Assembly: GCA_040384465.1 (NCBI GenBank)
Contig: JAZKJF010000006.1
Coordinates: forward strand, 97,063 to 161,062
Direction: 5' to 3'
Source: UBA5078 sp040384465
GTDB taxonomy: Bacteria; Pseudomonadota; Gammaproteobacteria; Pseudomonadales; Pseudohongiellaceae
DNA: 64,000 nt
Shown: positions 53,857 to 63,059 of the stretch, one piece after another
Layout: the number at the start of each line of letters is the position of its first letter
Numbering within the stretch: the first letter of the stretch is position 1
Notes under the pieces: generated by a model
The model's database searches: none
Told to the model about the DNA's origin: nothing
Seen by the model: the letters and a program-made list of their open reading frames with translations, nothing else
Program-made: the position numbers and the translations under genes

Positions 53857-56800
53857 ATGGCTCGTTCTTATCGACCTATTTCGACAATCACAACGCGCCT
53901 GCTGTGGCTTGGTCTGCTCGTGCTAGTGCTGGCGGCGCGTGTGAGTCATGCGGTAACACTCGACGAAAATACAGGTGAAATTTTACCCGGCGATGCGATG
54001 ACTATCGTTGAGGATGTGTCTGCCAGTTGGGCGCTCGAAGATGCGATTGCCGCTCTGCAAAGCGAAGGTGAAGTCTGGCAGGGGCCGGGGTTTCCGGTGC
54101 TGGGTTTTACGCGCTCAGCATATTGGGCCGCTGTAAATATCGACAATCAGTTTGCCGTCGATCAGCAATGGCTGGCAAAAATGCAGTTCGCCACGATAGA
54201 CAAGATCGACATGTACTATCAATTGACCGATGGCACCTGGGTGCACAAGGCAGCGGGTGACACAATGCCGCTCTCCAATCGCGACATTGATCATCATTCG
54301 ATCATTTTTACTGTGCCAGTATTCGCAGGACAGTCACAGACGCTCTATTTCCGTGTCGAGAATGCGGGCTCATTGCAGCTGCCCATCTCGCTGCTGAGCA
54401 TGGAAGAGTTCCAGTTGCAGTCCAAGAATGAGTTCTTCTGGGCTGGCATTTACTACGGCGTCATCCTGATTATTGCGCTGTACAGTTTTTTCATCTGGGT
54501 TTCGACGAAAGATCGCAGTTATCTGTACTACGTTCTCTTCCTGCTGGCCGGTGGCCTTTATTCCTTCACCTTTCAAGGTTTCGCTTATCAGTATCTGTGG
54601 CCCGACAATCCCTTCTGGGCGAATCGCAGTGTCCTCTTGTTATGTGGGCTGGCTTCAGCGTCGGGCTTGATGTTTGTGCGCTATTTCATTGACGTCAGCA
54701 AAGCGAATCCGGCGCTCGACAAGCTGATGTACTGGATGGCGATGATATCGTTGGGATATGCGGCGCTTTGCATGATTCTGCCCTATTTCGTGCTCAGTCG
54801 TTTCCTGGTGGCGATGACGCTGACGGATCTGGCGTTGATCTCGTTCGCTGCCTGGAAGGTAACGAAGCGCGGCTCACGCTCGGCTAATTTCTTTGCAGTG
54901 GCCTGGGCCTTCCTGTTGGTGGGAATCTTCATCGAAATCATTCAGCGCATCGGCGTCAATGTGCCTCCTCTGCTCGGTTACCACAGTTTGCAGTTCGGCA
55001 CCTCGGTGAGTGTGGTGTTGTTGTCTTTCGGCCTGGGAGATCGCATCAATTCGCTGATCAAAGAATACAGCTTGGTGCAGAATGATATGCTCAAAGCGAA
55101 TCAGCTCAAGATCGAAGCGCTGCAGAAAGCTGACGATGTCAAAGAAGAATTCATCGCCAATGTGTCTCACGAATTGCGGACTCCACTGACGGGCATCATC
55201 GGGTTGTCGGAGATCATTCTTGAGAACAGATCCGGGGGGCTGGAAGAAAGTGTTCGCGAGAATTTGAATCTGATCAAGATCAGCGGCCAGCGTCTGGCTA
55301 ATCTGGTGAACGATGTCATCGATTTTTCCGCGATCAAGAATGGCCATCTGGAGTTGAGCAAGAAGGCCGTGGATATGAAAAGCATCTGCGTTCTCGTCAA
55401 CAAGATGTGTCGTCCGCTGATCGGGAGCAAGCCTATCCAGTTGGCCGAGAGTTACCCGGACGAACCGGTCATCGTGCTGGGCGATGAAGATCGCTTGCAG
55501 CAGATTCTTTTCAACCTGGTATCCAATGCGATCAAGTTCACGCAGCGGGGCTGGGTGGCTGTGTCGATCGAGATTATCGATATTGATGCGCGAGTTATGG
55601 TGAAAGACACGGGTATCGGTATTTCCAAGGATCAACAGTCACGCATATTCAACCGTTTCTATCAGATCGATTCTGCTGCTAGCCGGGAAGAGGGAGGTAC
55701 CGGTCTGGGCCTGGCTATTTCGCAAAAACTTGTCGCTCTGCACGGTACCGAAATTATTCTGCGCAGTAGCCCGGGTGAGGGCTCCACTTTTTATTTTGAT
55801 TTGCCGCTGATGAGCGAGAAAGACAAAGCAGAGTTTGGTAAAACGGCAGCACAAAAGAAATTGTCCAATGAAGGTCACGAGCGGGCCGGAAGTGTGGTGC
55901 CAAGTGCGGCCCCTATTGTGGATCGTCGCAGCCGCCGCACCGAGGCGGACTTCAGCGACAGCAGCCCGGTGGCATTGCAAGGCCGTCGTCGCAAAATTCT
56001 GGTGGTCGACGATGAGTATCTGAACGTGCGTATTGTGCAGGATCATCTTTCAGGCCCTTACGATATTGTCAGTGCGTTGAGCGGCCATGATGCGCTGGAA
56101 ATGCTTGCGGTGGAGCGACCGGATCTCGTGGTGCTCGATTTGATGATGCCGATCATGACCGGCTTTGAGCTCTGTCAGCGGATTCGCGAACGCTTCAGCA
56201 TGGATGAGTTGCCGATTGTGATTCTGACCGCCAAGAATCGTGTCGAAGATCTTGTGAAGGGTCTGAATCTGGGCGCCAACGATTACATCAGCAAACCGTT
56301 CAGCAAAGAAGAACTCAAAGTGCGTATCGGCAAGCAGTTCGAAATGCTCAACCTGCTGGAGATCCGTCAAGAGAATCAGCGGCTCAACTGGCAATTGCAG
56401 AAATATCAGGAGAGTGAAAGGAGGCTGCGTGACCGTGAGACGCGTCTGGCGAAGATGCTGGACGTGACAGGTGACGCACTTATTTCTCTGGACGAGAGTG
56501 GCATCGTTGTCTACGTCAACAAGCCAGCAGAAAAATTGTTGGGTATCAGTGCTGCACAGTATCAGAACGAACCGCTGAGCCGGATCATCGAAGCACTGTC
56601 AGCGAGCTGCGCAGATATCGGCGAGGTATTGAATTTCCCGTTCCGCGAAACCGTGATATCAGTGGCCGACACGCCAACGTATTTCCGCATGACTCTGCAG
56701 CACTCGGGCGGTGCGGGTGCTGTCGCCTTGCAGGAAGAGATTCGTGTCTGTGTGTTGCCGCTGAGTCTTGAGCAGGAGTTTTATCTGTTGATGTTCCAGC

Positions 56801-57357
56801 GGGTGGATGCAGCAGGTGCGTTAGTTGAAGACGATCAGGCTGTGCAAGGATCGTTGCCGACCTTGATCAGCCAGATCAATCGCAACGTCGAGCGCACGCA
56901 GGAGCTGACGCAATATCTGGCGCGCATCACTCCCGAAGATCTGCAGAAACATCGACACCTGTTCAACGATCTGGAAAGCGTGGATCGCATCATCAAGAGT
57001 CTCTCAGGGGCTTTGCCGGAAGAAGGCGATGATGAGCAGCAGTATCGCGAAGCGCTGGTGAAATTGATGCAGGATTGCCATTACTACTGGCAGAAAGTGA
57101 CGGGTGAGTCGATCATCGAGCTGGCGGAGAAGAGCCGTATCTGGAGCGTCAGTATCGACAACGGACGCCTGCGTACCCGTTCCATGAACCGTTACCTCTC
57201 CATCGATAAATTGCCCAGCAATCCGCGCTGGCGCCAGGTGGCCCGAACCGCTTATTTCGTCTTGTCGAAGGTAGCTCACGACGCCGAGGCCAAGAATGCG
57301 CTGGAGAAATCGGTCACGCGGTTGCAGGACATCGTGGAATCCAAGGCGCTGACCTGA
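53857..57357 (+). CDS. Hybrid sensor kinase: 7TMR-DISM, HisKA, HATPase, REC, PAS
   Basis: A 1166-residue inner membrane protein. Signal peptide about 1-32; a periplasmic 7TMR-DISMED2 jelly-roll (about 35-180); seven transmembrane helices (about 195-400); a short coiled coil; HisKA with His438 in NVSHELRTP; HATPase with DTGIGI and GGTGLGLAIS; a receiver domain with phospho-acceptor Asp761 in VVLDLMMPIMTGF and Lys in YISKPFS; a second coiled coil; a PAS domain (about 855-960); and an unassigned helical ~200-residue C-terminus. DISM domains usually sense carbohydrate-type ligands. No cognate output gene is adjacent, so signal may pass through the PAS/C-terminal part or an unlinked Hpt protein. 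Confidence 0.93.
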   Translation: MARSYRPISTITTRLLWLGLLVLVLAARVSHAVTLDENTGEILPGDAMTIVEDVSASWALEDAIAALQSEGEVWQGPGFPVLGFTRSAYWAAVNIDNQFAVDQQWLAKMQFATIDKIDMYYQLTDGTWVHKAAGDTMPLSNRDIDHHSIIFTVPVFAGQSQTLYFRVENAGSLQLPISLLSMEEFQLQSKNEFFWAGIYYGVILIIALYSFFIWVSTKDRSYLYYVLFLLAGGLYSFTFQGFAYQYLWPDNPFWANRSVLLLCGLASASGLMFVRYFIDVSKANPALDKLMYWMAMISLGYAALCMILPYFVLSRFLVAMTLTDLALISFAAWKVTKRGSRSANFFAVAWAFLLVGIFIEIIQRIGVNVPPLLGYHSLQFGTSVSVVLLSFGLGDRINSLIKEYSLVQNDMLKANQLKIEALQKADDVKEEFIANVSHELRTPLTGIIGLSEIILENRSGGLEESVRENLNLIKISGQRLANLVNDVIDFSAIKNGHLELSKKAVDMKSICVLVNKMCRPLIGSKPIQLAESYPDEPVIVLGDEDRLQQILFNLVSNAIKFTQRGWVAVSIEIIDIDARVMVKDTGIGISKDQQSRIFNRFYQIDSAASREEGGTGLGLAISQKLVALHGTEIILRSSPGEGSTFYFDLPLMSEKDKAEFGKTAAQKKLSNEGHERAGSVVPSAAPIVDRRSRRTEADFSDSSPVALQGRRRKILVVDDEYLNVRIVQDHLSGPYDIVSALSGHDALEMLAVERPDLVVLDLMMPIMTGFELCQRIRERFSMDELPIVILTAKNRVEDLVKGLNLGANDYISKPFSKEELKVRIGKQFEMLNLLEIRQENQRLNWQLQKYQESERRLRDRETRLAKMLDVTGDALISLDESGIVVYVNKPAEKLLGISAAQYQNEPLSRIIEALSASCADIGEVLNFPFRETVISVADTPTYFRMTLQHSGGAGAVALQEEIRVCVLPLSLEQEFYLLMFQRVDAAGALVEDDQAVQGSLPTLISQINRNVERTQELTQYLARITPEDLQKHRHLFNDLESVDRIIKSLSGALPEEGDDEQQYREALVKLMQDCHYYWQKVTGESIIELAEKSRIWSVSIDNGRLRTRSMNRYLSIDKLPSNPRWRQVARTAYFVLSKVAHDAEAKNALEKSVTRLQDIVESKALT

Positions 57358-57360
57358 CCT

Positions 57361-57388
57361 GTGTAGGAGCCTGCCCTGCAGGCGACAA
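57361..57388. repeat. REP-like palindrome (family A), inverted copy
   Basis: GTGTAGGAGCCTGCCCTGCA and onward, the reverse complement of the family A core, just after the hybrid kinase stop codon and before fghA. Confidence 0.85.
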
Positions 57389-57437
57389 CTTGCAGACACC
57401 CCGACTCCGCAGATTCCCAATCCACTCTGAGGTCCCC

Positions 57438-58301
57438 ATGCTCCCCCACCTTCTCTCCACCTCACGCTGCTTCGATGGCGAGCAGCGCCGCTACCAGCAC
57501 GACTCGGCGGTGTTGAACTGCAGCATGAAGTTCTCCGTATTTTTACCGCCACAGGCGCTGCTCGAAAAACCGCAGCGCGTTCCGGTGCTGTACTGGCTCT
57601 CCGGCCTTACCTGCACCGATGAAAATTTCGTGCACAAAGCAGGCGCTCAGCGCCTGGCAGCAGCTCTCGGCATCGCCATCGTGACACCTGACACCAGCCC
57701 GCGCGGTGAAGCAGTGCCAGGAGCACCTGACAAGGCCTGGGACCTCGGGCTGGGCGCAGGTTTCTACGTCAACGCGACACAGCAGCCGTGGCGCACGCAT
57801 TACCAGATGTACGACTACGTGGTGAATGAATTGCCAGCATTGGTAGAGGCGAATCTGCCTCTTGATGGCGAGCGGCGGGCCATCTCCGGGCATTCCATGG
57901 GCGGGCACGGAGCGCTGGTTGTCGCGCTGCGCAATCCCGGCCGCTATCGCTCGGTGTCGGCATTTGCTCCCATCGTGGCGCCTTCGCAGTGCCCGTGGGG
58001 GCGTAAGGCCTTCAGTCATTATCTGGGGGGTAATGAGCGCAGCTGGGCGCAGTACGACGCGACGGCCCTGCTGCGCGAGGCACAGCAGCGTCTGCCTGTG
58101 CTGATCGATCAAGGCGAGGCAGATACTTTCCTGCGCGAGCAACTGCAGCCTGAGATTCTGCTGCAGGCTGCCAGAGAGTGTGGGTACGCCGTTCAGTATC
58201 GCAACCGTCCCGGCTATGATCACAGTTACTACTTCATTGCGACCTTCATCGAAGAGCATCTGCGTTTTCACGCCGCGCATCTGGGCGCGATCAGCACATG
58301 A
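57438..58301 (+). CDS. fghA: S-formylglutathione hydrolase
   Basis: A 287-residue alpha/beta hydrolase of the esterase D family, the usual length. The catalytic serine is in GHSMGGHGAL; the first conserved block is LYWLSGLTCTDENF and the acid and histidine are in DQGEADTF and GYDHSYYF. It hydrolyses S-formylglutathione to formate and glutathione in the cytoplasm, the second step of glutathione-dependent formaldehyde oxidation. The partner dehydrogenase (adhC/frmA) is not in the window. The ATG is preceded by GAGG. Confidence 0.95.
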   Translation: MLPHLLSTSRCFDGEQRRYQHDSAVLNCSMKFSVFLPPQALLEKPQRVPVLYWLSGLTCTDENFVHKAGAQRLAAALGIAIVTPDTSPRGEAVPGAPDKAWDLGLGAGFYVNATQQPWRTHYQMYDYVVNELPALVEANLPLDGERRAISGHSMGGHGALVVALRNPGRYRSVSAFAPIVAPSQCPWGRKAFSHYLGGNERSWAQYDATALLREAQQRLPVLIDQGEADTFLREQLQPEILLQAARECGYAVQYRNRPGYDHSYYFIATFIEEHLRFHAAHLGAIST

Positions 58302-58302
58302 T

Positions 58303-58857
58303 TCAGCTGCGCTGGCGTTCGAGAATATGCGTGGGCGCGCCGTCCATGCTGACCTGATTCTTGTCCGCCCAGTATTGCTGGATGCCGTCCTCACCCTTCT
58401 TCGCGGCCCACTCGGTCAGCAACTCTCTGTCGTCCACATAATCGAATGCCGGCACCGCCATGCCGCACGAGCTTTGTACAAGGTCGATGCTGACATCAAA
58501 AATCTGACGGGCGCCGGCAATGGGATTGAACAAACCGTAAAGCGCAGCCCAGTCGGCGTCACCCCGGTGCACGACACGCGCCGTGCCATACAGACGCAGG
58601 ATCAGCGGCGCTCCTTCGAAGGAACAGAACATGACCGTCATGCGCGGAAGCTGCTGGACGTGAGCGGACGATTCATTGCCGCTGCCTGTCACGTTGAGCC
58701 ACAGCACACGGTTGCCGTCGACGACCCGCAGCGCATCCATGCCTTTCGGTGACACGTTGACACGGCTGTCGGCGGTTGCAGTCCCGACAAAGAAAATCTT
58801 CTGGGCCGCGATGAACTGTCGGTGTTTGTCGGATATTTCCGGATACTGTTGCGCCAT
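58303..58857 (-). CDS. Pyridoxamine 5'-phosphate oxidase family flavin/nucleotide-binding protein
   Basis: A 184-residue split-barrel protein with FFVGTATADSRVNVSPKGMD and the following beta-strands of the PNPOx-like fold, and RLYGTARVVHRGD. It is in the group of general stress/FMN-binding PNPOx-like proteins, not true PdxH. It lies 32 bases downstream of the HAD-UbiA gene on the same strand and may be the last gene of that operon, though a link to the pathway is not evident. Confidence 0.85.
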   Translation of the reverse strand: MAQQYPEISDKHRQFIAAQKIFFVGTATADSRVNVSPKGMDALRVVDGNRVLWLNVTGSGNESSAHVQQLPRMTVMFCSFEGAPLILRLYGTARVVHRGDADWAALYGLFNPIAGARQIFDVSIDLVQSSCGMAVPAFDYVDDRELLTEWAAKKGEDGIQQYWADKNQVSMDGAPTHILERQRS

Positions 58858-58889
58858 GTTTTCAGAACCTTCTGTTACAGAACGTATGC

Positions 58890-60353
58890 TCAGAGAATCA
58901 GGGCTCGCCAATCAAGGTTGGCAAGCCACAGCATCGCACCACAGGCCAGTGTCACCAGCTGGCTGACACGATCCTTGAGTGCAAATACGATGGGGTCTTC
59001 GTTAATTTGTCCGCGTGCGGTCAGCAGCCAGATGCGGGTGATCATGTACAACAAGAGCGGGCAGATCAGCCAGAGTATTTCTGGCGTCATGTATTGCTCG
59101 CGGGTGTCGTCGTTGTTGATGTAAAGCGCGAATACCATCACCGACATGAACGCGCTGGCACCGCCGAACATCGCCATCATGTTCAGGTCCTGTGCGTAAT
59201 AGCCACGTCCCTCCGATTGCGCGATACCTGCTTCACGCAGATAGTCCAGCTCTGTGTAGCGCTTCACCACGGCGAGGCTGAAAAACAGGAACATCGAGAA
59301 CGCCAGCAGCCAGAATGATGGGACAACCGAAATGGCCGCCGCTCCGGAAATGATGCGCAAGGTATACAGCGCCGCCAGCATGATGACATCCACCAGCATG
59401 ATGCGTTTGAGCACAAAGCTGTAGAGGCCGGTGCAGAAGTAGTAGAGCGCCAGGATGATGATAAAGGCGCGCGGCAGCAAGGTTGCCAGCGCGAAGGCCA
59501 GCACCAGCAATGCAGGGCTCAACAACAGACCACTGAGTAAGGAAATGTCGCCAGCGGCGAAGGGGCGCCGACATTTGCTGCGGTGCTGGCGATCACTGGG
59601 CAAGTCGAGCAGATCGTTGAGGACGTAGACGCTGGAGGCGCACAAACCAAAACACAGAAAGGCCAGCACTGCGTGCCAGATCAGTTCCGGGTTGTTGATC
59701 TGATGAGCCAGTGCCAGTGGCAGAAAGACCAGTGTGTTTTTCAGCCACTGATGCAGCCGCAGCGCCCGCAGACAGCCGCGCAGGAAAAAGGTACGCGAGC
59801 TTTTGTGTGGGCTGTCGAAACCTGCCTCAATTTGCGTCAGTGCAGCAGCTTCCTGTTTCACAGCGGCGTTTGCATTCACCAGAATCGCTGCACTCGCGCC
59901 CTTCCACACCTGCAGATCAACGCGGCCGTCACCGGCGTAACAGAACTCCTTGTCGTGCTGGAGAATTCTGGCGAGCTTGCGCGTGCCGGAGCAGTTCACC
60001 ACGCCGTCGCTGCCGATGGTGGCGTCGAAGAGACCGAGATGCGCAGCAACGGCTTGCACCAGGCTGTCGTCGGAAGCAGAGATGAGAACGAGTCGGCGCC
60101 CGGATTGTTTTTGCTCGCGCAGGAAGTCGAGGAATGGTTTGTTGTAAGGCAGCAGGTCGACGCGCAGTTGCACGCGACGGGCGATTTCGCGTTTCAGGAA
60201 GGCCTTGCCGCGCAGCATCCAGAACGGCACCAGAAACACCAGCAGCAGGTTGCGGCGAATCAGCTCCAGAAACGATTCCAGCAGCAGGTCGCTGTGAATC
60301 AGCGTGCCGTCCAGATCGACGTAGAGAGGAAGCCTGTCCTGTGTGGTTGTCAT
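58890..60353 (-). CDS. HAD phosphatase-UbiA prenyltransferase fusion (DPPR synthase-like)
   Basis: A 487-residue bifunctional protein. Residues 8-190 are a HAD phosphatase (YVDLDGTLIHSD, then SASDD and GDGRVDLQVWKGA). Residues about 195-480 are an eight- to nine-helix UbiA prenyltransferase with the polyprenyl/Mg site NDLLDLPSDRQHRSK followed by RPFAAGDIS, as in mycobacterial Rv3806c, which couples PRPP to decaprenyl phosphate. Lying directly downstream of DprE1- and DprE2-like genes, it most likely makes polyprenyl-phosphoryl-phosphoribose, and the HAD domain removes the 5-phosphate, replacing the separate phosphatase of mycobacteria. The assignment of the HAD role is inference. Confidence 0.88.
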   Translation of the reverse strand: MTTTQDRLPLYVDLDGTLIHSDLLLESFLELIRRNLLLVFLVPFWMLRGKAFLKREIARRVQLRVDLLPYNKPFLDFLREQKQSGRRLVLISASDDSLVQAVAAHLGLFDATIGSDGVVNCSGTRKLARILQHDKEFCYAGDGRVDLQVWKGASAAILVNANAAVKQEAAALTQIEAGFDSPHKSSRTFFLRGCLRALRLHQWLKNTLVFLPLALAHQINNPELIWHAVLAFLCFGLCASSVYVLNDLLDLPSDRQHRSKCRRPFAAGDISLLSGLLLSPALLVLAFALATLLPRAFIIILALYYFCTGLYSFVLKRIMLVDVIMLAALYTLRIISGAAAISVVPSFWLLAFSMFLFFSLAVVKRYTELDYLREAGIAQSEGRGYYAQDLNMMAMFGGASAFMSVMVFALYINNDDTREQYMTPEILWLICPLLLYMITRIWLLTARGQINEDPIVFALKDRVSQLVTLACGAMLWLANLDWRALIL

Positions 60354-60401
60354 TATGGAGTCCTTGGCCGGGCGCTCATCATGCCAGTTTACCCGCGCGG
60401 T

Positions 60402-61142
60402 TTACAGCTTCAGGCGCTTGAAGAGGAACTCGGGAATGCTGCAGACCACCAGCATGATCAGACGCCAGTAGCCTGGGGCGTAGATCGTGTGTTTGCGTTT
60501 GCGAATACCGTCGACGATGCAATGCGCGACCTTCTCGGGTGAACTCCATAACGGACCGCCTTTCTTGATGGCATGTGTCATTGGTGTGTCCACGAAGCCG
60601 GGCCGGATGTCGATGACATCGACCTGACTCTTGAACAGGCGCCCGCGCAGCCCCTGCAGATAAGTCGATACCATCGCCTTGGCCGAACCGTACACGTAAT
60701 TGGACTGCCTGCCGCGATCTCCGGCCACCGAGGTGATGACGGCGATGCAGCCGCTGTGCTGCGTGCTCATGTGGCGAGCCAGGCAGGTCAGCAACGAGAT
60801 CACGCTGAGGGCATTGGTGTTGAACTCCTGCAGCGCGCTGTCGAAATTGTCTTCGCATTGCGCCTGATTGGAGAGGCTGCCGTGGCAGATCAGTGCCAGG
60901 TCGATGCGGCCGAAGGTGTCCACCACCTGATCGATGACGGCCTCGTGCACGCTGAAGTTGTTGGCATCGAAGACGCTGCAGTCGACTTCGCTGGCGCCGC
61001 GAATCTGCAGATCTTGTTTCTGAAGGGCGAGCTGCTCGGCATCGCGCGACAGCAGGAACAGGCGGCAATGTTCCTCGGCGTAGAGCCTGGAAACGGCGCG
61101 AGCGATGGCAGAGTTGGCGCCGATCACGAGTATGTTTTTCAA
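60402..61142 (-). CDS. SDR reductase, DprE2-like
   Basis: A 246-residue short-chain dehydrogenase. The NAD(P) loop is VIGANSAIARA near the N-terminus, the active site is S-x-Y-x3-K with VITSVAG and YVYGSAKA, and IDIRPGFVDTPM follows. A hydrophobic C-terminal segment (LIMLVVCSIPEFLFKR) suggests membrane association. The start is a TTG with AGAGGA at seven bases; the alternative is also TTG, 11 codons upstream. In mycobacteria DprE2 reduces the keto intermediate to polyprenyl-phosphoryl-arabinose; gene order with DprE1 supports the same role. Confidence 0.88.
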   Translation of the reverse strand: MKNILVIGANSAIARAVSRLYAEEHCRLFLLSRDAEQLALQKQDLQIRGASEVDCSVFDANNFSVHEAVIDQVVDTFGRIDLALICHGSLSNQAQCEDNFDSALQEFNTNALSVISLLTCLARHMSTQHSGCIAVITSVAGDRGRQSNYVYGSAKAMVSTYLQGLRGRLFKSQVDVIDIRPGFVDTPMTHAIKKGGPLWSSPEKVAHCIVDGIRKRKHTIYAPGYWRLIMLVVCSIPEFLFKRLKL

Positions 61143-61181
61143 TCGATAATCCTCTTTATCGTGTGAGCAGTGCAAGCGGGC

Positions 61182-62510
61182 CTAAAGGCCGAGCCTGCGC
61201 GATTGCAGTGAATTGAACATGCGGTCCGCGCCGCTGGCCGCGCGCAGCTGCGCCAGTTCCTCCCAGCGCGGATAGCTGCGCTTGAAAGTGGTCTCGCTCA
61301 TGCGCGCGTCTTTGGCGAGATAGAGACGGCCGCCGTGGTCGAGCACGATGCTGTCGAGTTCATCGAGCAGCGGCAACAGATTGTTCTCGAACTTGAAGTC
61401 CATCGCCAGCGTGTAGCCTTGTATGGGGAAGGACAGCAGGTTGTTGTTGCCCGGCCCGAACTTCTTCAGCACGGACAGGAATGAACCCTTGCCTGCCGCA
61501 CTGCTGCGCTGCAGCACCAGCGAGATCGCGGCCAGCGCGGCGGCATCCGGCACCACGAACTGGTACTGCAAGAAACCCCTTCGACCATACAGCCGATTCC
61601 AGTGCGCGATGCTGTCGAGCGGGAAAAAATACTGGCCGGCCTCGATACGTTGTTCGGTCTCGCTGTTCACGGGGCGGTTGTAATAGAGCGAGTTGAACAG
61701 GCCCATGCTGTAGCGATTGAGCAGGAACGCGGGCGAGTTGAAGGGCACGGCAAGTCTGCCGCGCTGCGGTGCCTTGAGTTGCCCTTCGGTCGCGTGCTCG
61801 CCGAGGAACAGCAGCGAGCGTCCCAGCGCAGCGCCGCTGGCGAGACAATCCAGCCAGGCCACCGAATAGGTGGTGGCGGCGCTGGCCTCGAAGCGCTCCA
61901 TCACGTCCTGCAAATGGGGTGACCGCAACGTGCGCTGATTGATGGCCGAGCCGGGAATGCGTCGCAGATGGAGGGTGGCGTCGACGATGATGCCGGTCAG
62001 GCCCATGCCGCCGCAGGTAGCGTGGAACAGTGTGCTGTTCTCCGTGCTCGAACAGTTCAGTACCTCGCCGTCCGGCAGCAGCAGCCGCAAGGAGTGCACA
62101 TGCTGACCGAAAGTGCCGTCGAGGTGATGATTCTTGCCGTGCACGTCGCTGGCGATGGCGCCGCCCACGCTGACGAACCGCGTGCCCGGCACCACAGGCA
62201 GGAACCAGCCACGTGGCGTGAAGCAGTGCAGGATGGTGTCGAGGCTGACTCCGGCAGCACAGGTCAGCAGGCCGGTGTCCGTGTCGAAGGCGAGCAGTTG
62301 ATCCAGCTCGCGGGTTTGCACGATGGTGCTCGCCAGCGCGCTGTCGCCGTAACTGCGGCCGAGCCCACGGGCGATGCCGTCGAAGGCGGTCGTCGCGTCG
62401 GTGTCAGTCGCTTGCGTGTGGAGCAGGAGTTTACGCAGCGCCGAGGGCGAGCGCGGTGAGTGCAGCGTGGCGTCGGTGGTCGGGTAGCGTCCCCAGGAGT
62501 GAATCTGCAT
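61182..62510 (-). CDS. FAD-dependent decaprenylphosphoryl-ribose oxidase-like protein (DprE1-like)
   Basis: A 442-residue VAO-type flavoprotein, close to DprE1 length (461). FAD-binding features: ARGLGRSYGDSAL and GVSLDTIL, GGAIASDVHGKNHH and the C-terminal LYLAKDARMSETTFKRSYPRW, with the active-site lysine Lys400. DprE1 oxidises C2 of polyprenyl-phosphoryl-ribose. At the place of the benzothiazinone-reactive Cys387 of M. tuberculosis (in NVCVDF) this protein has Ala369 (TLAMDF). It starts immediately after the GtrA stop codon. Its FAD should be non-covalently bound. Confidence 0.9.
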   Translation of the reverse strand: MQIHSWGRYPTTDATLHSPRSPSALRKLLLHTQATDTDATTAFDGIARGLGRSYGDSALASTIVQTRELDQLLAFDTDTGLLTCAAGVSLDTILHCFTPRGWFLPVVPGTRFVSVGGAIASDVHGKNHHLDGTFGQHVHSLRLLLPDGEVLNCSSTENSTLFHATCGGMGLTGIIVDATLHLRRIPGSAINQRTLRSPHLQDVMERFEASAATTYSVAWLDCLASGAALGRSLLFLGEHATEGQLKAPQRGRLAVPFNSPAFLLNRYSMGLFNSLYYNRPVNSETEQRIEAGQYFFPLDSIAHWNRLYGRRGFLQYQFVVPDAAALAAISLVLQRSSAAGKGSFLSVLKKFGPGNNNLLSFPIQGYTLAMDFKFENNLLPLLDELDSIVLDHGGRLYLAKDARMSETTFKRSYPRWEELAQLRAASGADRMFNSLQSRRLGL

Positions 62511-62927
62511 TCAGACGCCGCTCCCGACAGTGCCAGGCGTGGTGAAGACATACCGGCGATCCAGCCGGTACTTGATCACATAGCCGATGCTCAGCCCCAG
62601 GACTGCTCCGACGTAACGCGCGCCTCGGTTCTCGAAGAGCAAATCGAACGCGATCTCGGTGCCCCAGAACAACAGAGTAGTTAGCACGCCGGTGCTGCCG
62701 TAGGCGATGAACTGGCCGAGGTCGCGGTGCAGAGGGCGGGCGCTGGCCTGAAAGATGTAATGACGATCGAGCAGGTATTTCACCACCAGCCCCACCGCCG
62801 TCCCGCTCAGAATCGCGAAGGCCATCGCATAGGCGGCGCCATAGATCAGCAGCGCGGCTTCCTGCGCGAGGATGTTAGCCGCCATAGCGAGTATAGCGAA
62901 CAGGCTGTAGAGCAACACCAGCTTCAT
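62511..62927 (-). CDS. GtrA family membrane protein
   Basis: A 138-residue protein with four transmembrane helices and the GtrA pattern (AILSGTAVGLVVKYLLDRHYIF, and YVIKYRLDRRYVF near the C-terminus). GtrA proteins flip or assist polyprenyl-linked sugars. In mycobacteria the GtrA homologue Rv3789 lies directly upstream of dprE1, as here. It is the first gene of the operon, and its TGA is followed with no gap by the DprE1 start. Confidence 0.9.
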   Translation of the reverse strand: MKLVLLYSLFAILAMAANILAQEAALLIYGAAYAMAFAILSGTAVGLVVKYLLDRHYIFQASARPLHRDLGQFIAYGSTGVLTTLLFWGTEIAFDLLFENRGARYVGAVLGLSIGYVIKYRLDRRYVFTTPGTVGSGV

Positions 62928-63059
62928 GAAGAGTGAGTATCCTGCAATAAGGGGTGCGATGATGGCATACCCTGCGGGCGCCGTGAACTAACTGCTTTAC
63001 TCCTAGCCGCATTCGCCACCACAATTGCCATGCCCTGCAACACAACGGAAGCCGCACTG

